Shown piece by piece: positions 23,434-34,585 of a DNA stretch of 64,000 nt. A program made the position numbers and the translations under genes. The notes beneath the pieces are model-generated. The model searched no databases. It was not told where the DNA came from and was given only the letters and a program-made list of their open reading frames with translations. Source of the DNA: Gautieria morchelliformis (lineage: Eukaryota > Basidiomycota > Agaricomycetes > Gomphales > Gomphaceae); assembly GCA_015179125.1 (NCBI GenBank), contig WHVA01000045.1, forward strand, positions 301,678 through 365,677, given 5' to 3'. Every line of letters starts with the position of its first letter. Positions within the stretch are counted from its first letter, which is position 1.

Positions 23434-26400
23434 ATGGAGAGTCTCTTTGGGCGAAAGAAAAGCAGACCGCGCCAATCGTCAGTCAGTGGCCAAGACCTGG
23501 ACGAACGGTCAGTCCCATATGACAGAACAACGGCTGCTCGCTCTCCAGTTCCTGTTGGAACGGTTTCTCAAGCATTGAGAGGACCAGTAACACCTGTCAT
23601 ATCAGCACCCATAACGAATCCCACTCTCACCGCCGGTGGCACAGAACTGAACAAAAGTGCGATGCTCAGACGGCGAGCTGAACGAGAGCTCAATTACAGC
23701 CAGGATGGCCCAGGCAATCGAACAGGTTCCCCAAGCCCTTCTGTGTCTAGCACGGGGTCTATGTCCAAGTCCGGCGCTGACCCTTCTACGTTATCAAATC
23801 CTACAACAGGCTATACTACGACAACGTCACGCAGAACGACCGACGCTTCCCTTACCGCGTCTACTTCGTCACCAGCAGGCCATAGAAGCCCTATTATGGC
23901 AGATTTTGGTCAGTTCGCACAAGGTCCCACGTCACCTGGAAGTCGCTATCCGACTTTCGCTGGGTCAGCTTATCGTCCGAACTCTACAGCTACCCATCGA
24001 AGCGACCCAAACCGTAACTCCAAATACGCGCCTTCTGTCGCATCTTCCAATGCTTCTGAATCTTACATTCCTCATATGCCCCATCTTCATCTACATCATC
24101 GCCACTCTTCAGTTGATGAATTCAACTTCCCGCGTCCAGAGACAGATGAGGAGGTCGAAGCATTATTTGAACGCGTGAAGTCACGTCTTGGCATCCATGA
24201 CTCGCACAATATCACCATCGATCAGAAGTGGCAGATTGTTCACCAAGACGAGCAAGCCCGTTTCAGGGAGGAGCGGAAAAAGCAAAGCGACATAAAGAGA
24301 CAGACTGCGACTGGGCAGCCAGTGGTTCAAGTGTTTACGAAGGACACCCCCGAGTGGTATTTGAAGAAGTTCATGGACATGACAATTACCCCAAAGCATG
24401 TTCAAAGCTTGGCTGTGTCACTACGAACGTTACCTATCGCGTGAGCCATGCACTGTTCCATTCCTAATTGGGTCACTCAATCGCATATTAGGTGGGTTAA
24501 GCAGTTTGTCAGTCTTCAAGGTGTCTCTGTCCTTGGACAAGCCTTAAGCTCTATCAATCGTAGAGGAACTGCTAGGTTTGTTCTATCCCCCACACGTTCA
24601 ACGAATTTACTGACGTTTGACAGGAAGGAAAATGATATCCTACTAGAGATTGAGATCGTCCGCTGCATCAAGAACATCCTTAACTGCTCACCTAGCGCCA
24701 ACGACGCATTAACTCAGCCGCAGACAATTATTAATATTGCATGCTCCTTAAACTCGCCCAATTTACAGACACGCAAGCTCGTTGCTGAAATTCTTATCTT
24801 CGTATGCTATTTCAATGAAGGTGCTCGCATTGGTGATGTGCTCCACGGGTTAGATGCGTTAAGCCACGCGAATGGCGAAATTGGGACGTATGACTACTGG
24901 TTTAAAAGCCTAGAGTCAACACTGGGAGGCAGAGGGAAGATGGGCAGCTTAGTGGGAGCAAGTGAAGAAGTGAGGAAGGCTGGTGCTATAGACACCTCTC
25001 TCAATGACTACGCGGTGCGCAGTTCAACCCCCCCGGTTGCTTCTGATATTCTAACATCCCTTACAGCTAAGCAATGCTATCCTCATCGTGGGCCTCGTGA
25101 GCGAGTGTGACGACTTCGACATGCGTGTGCACTATCGGTCACAGATGGAGGCCGCTGGCGTTCGCCTTCTTTTCGACAAGTTCGCTGAGTTTGAGTCGAC
25201 TGCAATCAATCGACAGCTAAAGAATTGGGAATCAATTGGGGCCGAGGATCATCGACGACTGTTAGAATTATACGACCAGGAGGTTCTCAAGAACGTACAT
25301 GACCCCGAAGATGTATTCAAGGCGATACAAGAGAAAGTCGCGGGAACCAAAGCCAATGATTATTTCCTCTCAGCAATGCGTCATCTCCTTCTCATTCGTG
25401 GTGAGGATGACGAGCAGTCACGGTACTACCAACTGGTAGATTCGCTTGTCTCATCTATTGTACTTGATCGCAACCCCAACTTCGCTGGTGGTCTGTCGAG
25501 CATTACAGGCGTTTCAGTCGCACGCCTCGTGGCTCAGATGGGAGACCAGGACCATGCTCGAAAAATAGAGGATGAAGCTAAGGTGTTGCGCGCACGCGTC
25601 GTTGAGCTTGAATTAGATCGAGAAGATATGCGTCAACGGCTTGCGCAGAGTGCCGATGGACTTGTCGGTGATCTTCAGGCGCGGGTACGCGCTTTGGAGG
25701 AGAAGTTACGGGTGTCCAGACACAATACGGAAAGCCTGAAGGGTCAGATTGACGAGCAGCGTCGAGGTTTCAACGAGCAGATTGAGCAACTGGAGGTCCA
25801 AATCACAGAGCTGTTCAAGATGCTCCGTGACGCCAGGGGCTTTGAAAATCTCATCGGGAAAGCTGAAGGCAGCGGAGGTGGGATGGCAAGAAAAGATCTT
25901 GTCATGTCCCTCTCGAAACAGATGGAAAGAAAGAAGACTATTGGAATCCTGGAAGGAACACATCGAAAGAAAGGGAAGAAGGGCATCAATGGGAATGTTG
26001 TTGCGGAGGAAGTTGGTGATACGGACGACGAGGACGAGGACGCTGAGGACGCCGATGCTGCGACTGAGGTTCGGCCTAGGAAGACTTCCAAGAAAGGCCG
26101 ACTAAAGAACGGACGACATACAGGTCAGATCTCTCAGTTTGCAGACGCAGAGGAAGACCGTGTGCAAGAGCACGCAGAGAGAAGCCTTGTTGAGGGCGCA
26201 GAGCTTGTGGTGAGCCAACAGATCTCATATTCAGGATGTCACTGCGCTCACCTACGTGTCCTAGTATCCTGTGCGGGAAGGCAGTCTCAGTTCTCGGAGA
26301 GTCCAAATATCGCGACAACTCGGTGCAGGCCAAGGCGAACGGCCGACCTTGGGCTTCCTGGAAGATCTCAAACAGAAAGTGGGCCGTGCTGCTCCTATTG

Positions 26401-29009
26401 ATGGTACTATCACGGAGGATACTGAGAGTGACTTCGGTCAGTCACGGGAAAGTAGGCTCACTAATACAACAGAGGGTACAGCTGCAACGTCGGTGAGCTC
26501 TGTTCCAGGATCGCTAGCCGATCAACTGGCCCAAAAGACATCCATGCGGAAGGGCGATCTGGGTCCATCTGCAGAAGGCCTTTTACATCCAAAGAGTCTC
26601 CCCTCCTTGCCGGAAGAATCTGATACCTTTTTGCCCCCTCCTCCCCCCCGCCACCACCACCTCCGCCACCGCCACCACCACCACCACCACCAGCTTTTTC
26701 AATATCACCGTTCCCTGGTTCTCTATTGATGCCACCGCTCCCACCCCCGCCCCCTCCCCCGCCACCACCAGGTTGGATTTCTCCAATTCCCTCTTCTTCT
26801 GGACCTTCTTCTGCCAGCACAGGACCTCCTCCACCTCCGCCCCCACCCCCACCGCGGAGTGCCTACAGCTCACCAGGGTTCTCACCTCCAGGATCGTCAC
26901 GCCAAAGTCCAGCTTTAGGGGCATCCCTTGGCCAATTGCTATCTAGTCGAAAAGATATACCCATCACACCCAACATTAGGATGAAGCAATTACAATGGGA
27001 CAAAGTTCCTCAACAGCAGGTTGGCAAAACACTTTGGAACGATGAGTCTGTCGAGAAAGAGAAGGAGTGGGTCAATAAATTGCAGTCGGATGGTGTATGG
27101 CAAGAAATGGAAGAAGATTTCAAGGCCAAGCAGCTTGTTATCAATCTGATGGGTGAGATCTCACGTGTCCCTATACTTCGTTATCTTATCTCTATCACTT
27201 TCAACAGCAAAACAGAAACGAGCAGAATTGAAGAGTGTTCTTGATACGCAGACAAAGAAGCGAGTTGGTGAGTTGGTTCTCATTCCCAGCATCCCAAACA
27301 AACCTTACCCTATCTCTTAGAAATTATGATACAACGCGTCAAGAAACTTTCGCCTGAGGAAATTGCCCTCAAGATCCTACAGTTCGATCCGGAACTATGT
27401 ACCCAACTGTTCCTGAGCGAACTGAAACCGGTGTTACCCTCCCCTGAGCAAGTAGGAAAACTGAACATTTATCGCAATGCGGATCCCGAAGAGCTTGGCG
27501 GATTGCATCCTTCTGATCGCTTGATGGTCCAGCTTATCAAAATAGACCGCCTTTCTCCGCGGTTGGAGGGCATGTTATATCGTTCCACCTTTGAGGAGAC
27601 TATAGAAGTATTAGATGAGGTGAGTTAACGATTAGTTCCATGACTTGATGGGGGGCCGATGTAGTGGTTCAGGGTGCCAAGAAGCTTTCTGAAGCTGGAC
27701 AAGCATTACAAAATGCCGTTAAGTTCAAAGAATTACTGAATGTAAGCAAGAACCCAAATTTTAAAATATGCATACTAATTCGATTGTGTATTTTGCAGCT
27801 TATCCTTCTAGTGGGGAACTATATGAACGGCACTGGCGTCAAAGGCGGCGCATTCGGCTTCCGTGTCAGCAGTATTAACAAAGTAGGGTCTCGTCGCTAT
27901 ATTGCACACTGCCTCTGAATAAACTCCTTATAGCTCGTAGACACCAAATCTGTTAATAACACGACACTCTTACATTTCTTGGAACGAACCGTAGTTCGTC
28001 ACTTCTCTGAAATGGAGACTTTCTTGGATGAATTGGCGAAGCCCGCGGAAGCATACAGAGGTAAAAATCCTTTATTTTAATCATTTGTGTAGAATTAATA
28101 GGCTCGGGTAGTCAATCTTCAGGAAGTGCGGAAGGGTCTCGCGGAGATCAGGGATGGGCTTAAAGCGATTCGCCAGGAACTGGGAGAACATTTCTCGGAT
28201 GTAGATTCGCTACCTCCAGAAGACCGCTATGCCAAGAAGATGTGGCGATTTGTCGGCGAGTCAAGCGATCGCATCGAAGACTTGGTTGATGAAGTGAACT
28301 TGGCGGAGACTACCTTTACTGAGGTTGTCAAGTACTATGGTGAGGATGATAAAAACATGTCCTCATCTGAGTTCTATGGCATCTTTAAGACCTTCGTTAC
28401 CTCGTATCGGGTACGTGTCTATTCATGAGGATCTAGTATGGTGGCTTATAAACTTTGTAACAGAAATGTAAGTCAGACAACCAAACGTTGGCAGAAGAGC
28501 GGGCTGCCGTCGAGAAACGGCGTCAGCAGCAAGAGGAATTCAGGGCTACTAAAGCTAAAGTTGCGGACTCCCTCGCAGCAGATAGTCAGGATACGTCCGT
28601 GTTGGACGACCTACTTGATAAGCTCAGGAGCGGGGACACAATTGCTGGGCGGCGCACACGACGACAACGACCGAGTGCCCCTTCGCGGGCGCCGGGACCC
28701 ATCACGCTCCCTACGGGCGGAGAGGGCGATGCGGCAGACATTGCCAAGGATATGCTCGCGCGGTTGAAGTCGGACGGTTTCGACGCGAAGACACCGCTCT
28801 CCCCTGGTCTTGGTACTAGCAAGCGCAGACCGCGGCCTCGCCGTAATAGTGGGAGCGGCAGACAGACGACTGAGACTCCTGAAGGAGACCAGTTGTCGAA
28901 CGGCCCGCTCTCCCCGACTATCTCTACGGCGTTCGATGAGGATAATGCATCCTCGGAGCTGGAGGAGCAGTCTGGCGATTTGGTGCCAGGCGTGGTTCCC
29001 TTAAGCTAA
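23434..29009 (+). CDS. formin (Bni1/SepA-type), actin nucleator
   Basis: Starts MESLFGRKKSRPRQSSVSGQ at 23434. After a Ser-rich leader come the GTPase-binding/FH3 region (FPRPETDEEVEALFERVKSR; LVAEILIFVCYFNEGA; GLVSECDDFDMRVHYRSQME) and a coiled coil (ELELDREDMRQRLAQSADGL; GQIDEQRRGFNEQIEQLEVQ). The FH1 proline runs lie at about 26630-26855. FH2 follows (MKQLQWDKVP; VGNYMNGTGVKGGAFGF, which is the conserved GNxxN lasso/post core; YYGEDDKNMSSSEFYGIF). A basic tail ends VPGVVPLS. At least eight introns are seen. Formins assemble unbranched actin at growing tips and septa under Rho/Cdc42 control. One oddity: the frame changes inside the first poly-C run of FH1 (about 26640-26655), where a run of seven C is one short of the phase needed downstream. 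This may be an assembly error, a real frameshift or an allele. Confidence 0.93.
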
Positions 29010-29336
29010 AGTCTGCTTCTACTTATTTTCGTTTTCGTTTTCTCGGCTGTATCACGCATCTGCTCGTTTATACTTGTTCCTCGCACATACTCACACTGCA
29101 TATTGTCACTCCACTGCATACCATGCCAATCATCATTTGTACGGGATTGATGAGAGTACCCGTATCGTTCCTCGGACGCCGAGGTTAGAAGTTGAGCCCA
29201 CGGGAGCCCACCCCTGAACTAGCCGCCGTTGCTTAGAAGGCCTCGTAATAAGTAGTGAGATCGGCCGTGGTAGCACTGGGCGGACTGACTCAAGTCTTGC
29301 TCCCGACTACGTCAATCCTCACTCTTTTTCTTTCCG

Positions 29337-30855
29337 ATGCATTCCTCAGGAAGTCCAGGTGACCATCTTTCTTTCCTTCCCACACGTCGCGACAGCGCGG
29401 CCATGGTTGTGGACGCTCCAATGACGCCTCCAACGTCACCTCTTCCTCCAGATCCTAACTCTGAAGAGCAAAAATCATTACACCTGCCTTGTCCCATCGT
29501 ACCATTCCAAAATGACCCCCCCATTACCTCTCAAACCGCGTTGCCACCTGTCTCCCTGGATCAAATCATGCGATTGCAGCAGCTTCGGCTTGACCAGGAC
29601 AGACAGAAAGACGAGGATGGTGCAAAGTCTAACGCCGATGACGACTGGCCATCTGCTGAAGTGACTAAGGTGCCGCAAAGGTCGCTTGAGGACGAAGAAA
29701 TACATGTGCAGGTGTCTGGAGTTCTAAAGTTGACTGATTTTGACGTTGCCGAGACGCTGGGTTCGGTGGCCTCGTTAGTTTTTTTTTGAGATATCATGAT
29801 ACTTATGTTCTTTTAGGCACGGGCACGTTTGGTCGTGTTTTGCTCGTCAGGCATCGCGAAGCCTCTCCTGCACTGGGTTCCATCAAAGTGTTTGCCATGA
29901 AGGTACTACGGAAATCCGAGGTCGTTCGGTTGCGCCAAGTGGAACACGTTAACTCGGAACGTTATATCCTTTCCCATATTCGGCATCCTTTCATCGTCGA
30001 CCTTTATGCCACCTTCCAGGATAATCTCAACATCTACATGCTTTTGTCGTATATCCCAGGTGGCGAGCTATTTACCCATCTACGTCGGGCAGGGCGGTTT
30101 TCACCCGATGTCACGCGTTTCTATCTCGCGACCATCATCCTCGCACTTAAATATCTACACTCCTATAACGTCATCTACCGCGATTTGAAACCCGAGAATC
30201 TCCTTCTCGATTCGCGTGGATATCTCCGTCTCACCGATTTCGGATTCGCAAAGAGAGTTGATGATCGAACGTGGACACTCTGTGGAACCCCCGAATATCT
30301 TGCCCCCGAAATCATTCAGTCCGATGGACACGGCAAAGCTGCAGACTGGTGGGCGTGTGGGATTTTATGCTACGAGATGCTTGTGGGATATCCGCCTTTC
30401 TTTGACGACCATGCGTATGGGATATATGAGAAGATCCTCCGGGGGAAAATCCACTGGCCCAAGGACACCGATCCATTGTCGCGAGAGTTGATCCGGGCTT
30501 TTCTCCATCCTGACCGTAGCAAGCGCCTTGGCAATCTTATCGGAGGCCCAGATGACGTGCTGAATCACCCATGGTTCAGAGGCGTGGACTGGGAGGCTCT
30601 GGAGCGACGGGAAATTCGCGTGCGTGTTCTCTTTAGTCTCAGCTTTAGCTCTCCTAATTCTGTGCGCTGAATCAGGCCCCTATCATCCCACACGTATCCG
30701 CCTCCGACGATACCCGTCACTTTTCTGACCTTCCTCTCCCACCTGCGCGAGATATTCCGGGCCTCCTCCAAGATCCATCGGTAATAGGCCACCCCCTGTT
30801 ACCTGATGTTTCTACCACAGAAAATACAGAGGACCATCTGTTCCTGGATTTCTAA
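29337..30855 (+). CDS. cAMP-dependent protein kinase catalytic subunit
   Basis: Starts at 29337 (MHSSGSPGDHL) or at the internal ATG 29403 (MVVDAPMTPP). A 130-150-residue leader ends LTDFDVAETLG. An intron (about 29760-29816) splits the glycine loop, G|TGTFGRV. The kinase domain has the lysine in FAMKVLRKSEV, the catalytic loop YRDLKPENLLL, DFG in LTDFGFAKR, and the activation loop TWTLCGTPEYLAPEII with its threonine. RTWTLCGTPEY and LHSYNVIYRDLKPEN mark the PKA group. An intron after REIR (about 30621-30674) leads to the last exon, APIIPHVSASDDTRHFSDLP to EDHLFLDF. The end FLDF resembles the FxxF end of AGC kinases. It acts in cAMP signalling. The gene lies 328 bp downstream of the formin on the same strand. 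Confidence 0.94.
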
Positions 30856-30865
30856 CTCTACTCAC

Positions 30866-30943
30866 ACTGCTGTAGTGTATACACTGTGTGAGTCTGTAAG
30901 TGTATACACTCTCTGACTCACGGAGTGTATACACTACAGCAGT
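30866..30943. repeat. three copies of a 12-bp palindrome at exact 25-bp spacing, within a long inverted repeat
   Basis: AGTGTATACACT, a perfect palindrome, occurs at 30874-30885, 30899-30910 and 30924-30935. The outer copies lie in 20-bp perfect arms (30866-30885 and 30924-30943). The pairing extends inward by GTGAGTC/GACTCAC after a 2-bp mismatch. The block starts 11 bp after the PKA stop codon, so it is probably in the 3' UTR and would fold into a strong hairpin. It could be a protein-binding array, an RNA structure or a very small mobile element remnant. Confidence 0.9.
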
Positions 30944-30999
30944 CCCCAATGGCCTCGATTCTATGTTGCCACCCATCCTTTGAAATCCTTTATGTTCTG

Positions 31000-31259
31000 C
31001 TCTGCATATAGCCACACTCCTTCGGTTACTTATACCCTCTTACTCTGAGCTCTAACACCCACCCCCCATTGACTCCGGTAGTGTAGCATTATAATGCGCG
31101 GTGGACGTGCTGGCGCTCTCACTCTCTTTGTATTGATCAGTTCAGTTGACACGGTCTCCCCGTCCTTCCGCCTGTAGTTCCCAATTGTTTTCTGTACCAT
31201 TTTATCCAATATATGGTCTTTGATTTTTGGTTTCTTTTATTTGGTTTGAGGTTCCTCGT
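31000..31259. other. intergenic, no gene seen
   Basis: Lies between the palindrome cluster and the first nuclease gene copy. No open frame, RNA gene or shared repeat was found. Sequence similar to the second copy begins near 31262 (GTTAATGTT..AG.CCCAGATAG), which marks the left edge of the duplicated segment. Confidence 0.45.
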
Positions 31260-31324
31260 TGTTAATGTTTAGACCCAGATAGGAGTAAGTACCTTTGTTC
31301 GTGCAACACATTTACTCTCTACCA

Positions 31325-33111
31325 ATGCTGCTTGATTCTATTCAGGGCATCAAAAAGGTGGCTGAGGGTGGTTCATTCTACACTCTTTGGACGAAGTACG
31401 GTCAATGGGAAACCGAGGGACCGCTGCTGTTTGAACAACGTGCAGTGGTGCGCGAGACTGGGGTTGAGTGACCGGGCTGGTGTCGATGTACCAGCGTCGT
31501 ACTCTGTCTTAAAGCTCTCACAAGAAGATCGCGATGAATATGGCCTTTACATTTCAGGTATTTTGATTCGGGATGACTACCGTCAGGCATTGGACGACAT
31601 ATCTTATTTTGCAACCCATAATGACCTGCCGCCGCTTCAGGATGCCACAGGCTCCTACTCTGGGTAGGTCAACAACCCTTTCTACAATACTGTGCCATCA
31701 AATGTAACAGGGGCTGTTACATTGCTTGGCCACCCAGGAATTGGTAAGTGCAATGCTCATCAGAATCTGTGATTTCTTATCTTGTCTCCATGATCAGGGA
31801 AATCCCTTTGGGCAATTCTTGTGCTCGTACTTCGAATCCTTGCAGGACATCCGACTATCTACCACTCCCAATCCCAGATCTGCTATGTTTTTAATGCAGA
31901 TAGCTTATATGTCGTGAACCTTGGAGATGCAGGACTTGCAGTCGCAGAGCCAGCAGTTTTATCATGCCATCTCATCAGACTACTGGTGTTTGGTTGATTG
32001 CGACAGGACTGTCCAGGATGTACCCCCATTCCTGTCAAGCCTAGAGGCTTTCCTTGTACAGTCAGCATCACCTCACAGTAAGCACCTTCAATGATGAGTA
32101 CTTGCCAATTGAGTATTATATGATGCCTTGGACTCTTTCTGAGCTCATTATGGGGTAAGTAAACTCTGTGTCCTTTATCACCTTATTGACCATTAAATCA
32201 GCCGCATGTTGCAGACCCAACCATATTCTGAAGCCGAGCTTGAGATGTTCTACTCTCAGCATGCACCTTCGGCGCGCATCGCTTACGCTTATGCCCACCG
32301 ACACCTCTCTCGTTATGACAACATGGTTAGAGTAGAAATCGAAAGATTAACCTATGACAAGGTTGCAACCATGTTGTCTGCTGCTGAGCAGTTGCGCACT
32401 GAAGGTGTATCACATAATATTCTCCTCGTCAGTCCTCAAAACAACCGTGAGATGCTTGAGATCTCCATCCCCACACGCTACATATACACAATGGTCCGTG
32501 ACCATCTCCATATCAAGACGTTGCAGGAAGCATCGAAACTGTATCAAATCTTCGTGCGCAACTTGCAGACCAAGACGTCTGCTGGTCATATCTTCGAGGA
32601 CGTTCACAATTTGTTCTGCAAGGGGGGCGAATGGCAAGTGACTCCACTGACGCGAAGCAAGGCGGGATCTGTAAACACACATTTCAAGTCCCCGACTGTG
32701 AACGCAAGATCCTCTTACATACGCCTTGGCTACCATGGTCATCAGGTAAATATCATGCCCCGGGAGCTCCCTGACACCGCCAAATTTGCGCCCTTGGCAC
32801 GCCGTCGATACCTCCTTGACCAGATGATCACACTCGAAAATGGTTATTACCAACCTGCACCTGGTCAGGCGACCTTGGATGCTTTCATCTACGATGAAGC
32901 TAGTAAAACCGCTACCATGCTCCAAATGACGGTTGCTACAAAACATGATGTCAAAACCAAAGGCGTGGAATGGCTCAGAAATCAGGGTGCGGAGAAACTT
33001 CGCTTGGTGGCCATTATACCGCCAGACACCTTGATAGATCTGCAAGTTCCGAGCACTTTGGCCCCTCTGATCACAGAGGTGTACAACCTCGTGCTTGAGG
33101 ATATTTTGTAG
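31325..33111 (+). pseudogene. Crinkler/RHS-like NTPase-nuclease, copy A (broken)
   Basis: The start at 31325 (MLLDSIQGIKKVAEGGSFYT) and the whole gene align with copy B at 39936-41742. Relative to copy B there is a 4-bp insertion near 31465 (GGTTGAGTGACC versus GGTTGACC), a TAG where copy B reads GAG (near 31665), and indels around 31940 and 32080. The last exon (about 32200-33111) is still open: QTQPYSEAELEMFYSQHAPS to VYNLVLEDIL, including the nuclease core AGHIFEDVHNLF, LDAFIYDE and MLQMTVATKHDVK. It is best read as a pseudogene derived from the same ancestor, though a shorter product from the last exon cannot be ruled out. Confidence 0.75.
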
Positions 33112-33406
33112 TTGATCTAGTTACTTGTTATGGTTGAGTTCAAGTTCTTTGGTTCCGGAGACACGCCTTTATGCAATGTTTATGTTACCATCGAGTCCCA
33201 ATAGTGTTCATTTGCATTAGTGGTATCCACCTCATATGCCCCCAGCTAATAACTCAAAGTATAAGCAAGGTACGAGCCTGGAACTGTGAGATGGAAGGGA
33301 AGGGAGGGGGAGCAAAATGAAACTGCGGGTCTATAGCTCGGTTAGCAGGGGCCAGCGTGAGAGCGGGCTGCGGTTTACCTTTGCGAGGTGCGGGGCACAG
33401 CGAGCG

Positions 33407-33838
33407 AATGCAGGCAGGAGTGCGCGAGAGCGAGCTCGAGCTATAGCGTGAGCCCCTCAGGCAGCGTGAACTCTGAGATTTACTGGCCATGTGCGCCGTT
33501 GAGCAAGCGGGTGCGCGCGTCGCGTGCTGCGGTCAACGGGATGTTAGCGGGGGCTGCGACCAGCCTGACGCGTGCGCGCAATTCGCCACGTGATGCGATA
33601 GCGCTCCTCTCAAATAAGCAGCTTGGCAGGACAAACAAGCAGTCAATGTTGCCTGGTAGTGGTATTCGCGTTCTCCGCGTCTCTTCATCCTGGGCTGCGT
33701 CGAGGTCGATAGCCACTTCGTCGAGAGAAGTTCAGATGCTTTGTTCCAGGCAAGTCCCCGAGTGCATTGCTCTCGTAGAGCTGATTCTTATGGCAACGGC
33801 AGCATCGAGACACGCCTTATAACAATCCCAAGGTAGTC
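33407..33838. repeat. GC-rich duplicated block of unknown coding status, copy A
   Basis: Almost the same sequence lies at 42016-42447. On the minus strand it has an open frame (33716-33480, AIDLDAAQDEETRRTRIPLP...) that looks protein-like. In copy A the frame stops after HGQ because one C is missing, while in copy B it runs ten codons further. I do not recognise the product. It directly precedes the complex I fragment in both copies and may be a neighbouring exon or promoter region carried along. Confidence 0.5.
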
Positions 33839-33839
33839 T

Positions 33840-34300
33840 TGGGCGGAATTTGACCTATCAGGCACCTAATCTAGTGTTCAGATTCCCTTCTCCTTCACTC
33901 CAGAGAATGCGAAACGTGCTGAAGAGATCATATCCTACTACCCGCCCCAGTATAAGAAGGCAGGCTGCTGTCATCCCTTTACTAGATCTTAGCCAGCGGC
34001 AGAACAAGGGATGGACTAGCATTAGTGTCATGAACTATGTGGCCAAGCTCCTCGAATTGCCTCCCATGCGAGTGTATGAAGTCGCTACTTTCTATACCAT
34101 GTTCAATCGGTATGCTCCGTCCCGAGGCTTAATCCTTCTCAGCTGACGTTTACCCGTAGGGAACCCATTGGTGATAACTTTGTGCAAGTCTGTACCACAA
34201 CTCCATGCATGCTACGTGGCTCGACCGAAATCCTGGACACTGTAGTCAGGCCTCTCCATCCTTGAATTTACCGGATCACAGGAGGATTTAACCCCAGCTT
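33840..34300 (+). pseudogene. NADH dehydrogenase 24-kDa subunit (NDUFV2-like) fragment, copy A
   Basis: Reads FTPENAKRAEEIISYYPPQY, then after an extra 4 bp (GCAG) AAVIPLLDLSQRQNKGWTSI and [12 protein letters not shown]. An intron (GTATGCTCCG...CCGTAG) leads to EPIGDNFVQVCTTTPCMLRG, with the two cysteines that bind the 2Fe-2S cluster. The next part is deleted: GTAGTCAGG joins sequence that in copy B lies about 145 bp later, which removes the second cysteine pair. There is no start exon. The 24-kDa subunit is a mitochondrial complex I protein; this copy cannot make it. The intact gene must be elsewhere. Confidence 0.8.
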
Positions 34301-34585
34301 CAACAAATGGACTCAAAGTGCGAAAAAAAAATACTATTCCAGACTTACTCAACCTGTAGTTCAGACCTATGTGTGACGGGTGACTAGGCTCTGGGAGTTC
34401 AGGTTCAAGGGGTCTTGTGACGCGTGACTGAACATATGGTCGTAATGGTACAGTAGCTGTATCCAGCGAAGATAATAGTACCAGCACGGCGGATGGAATG
34501 GATCAGAATCAGAGGTCTATCTGCGTGGTTACCCTGTGGTTTTATATGCGCTTAGTGTTAATAGAGTACTTACTACGTACCATAT

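Larger units (their letters stand above)
31260..34300 (+). repeat. segmental duplication, copy A
   Basis: The order [AGATAGGAGTAAGTACCTTT leader, NTPase-nuclease gene, shared GC-rich block, complex I 24-kDa subunit fragment] is repeated at about 39870-43050. The GC-rich block and the NDUFV2-like piece (33407-34247 versus 42016-42857) look nearly identical by eye, while the nuclease genes have diverged more. Introns are kept in both copies, so this was DNA duplication and not retrocopying. About 300 bp after the nuclease stop differs between copies. Confidence 0.85.

Noticed and set aside
26461..26924. Minus-strand glycine- and valine-rich frames opposite the formin
   Set aside because: Complement of the FH1 proline repeats.
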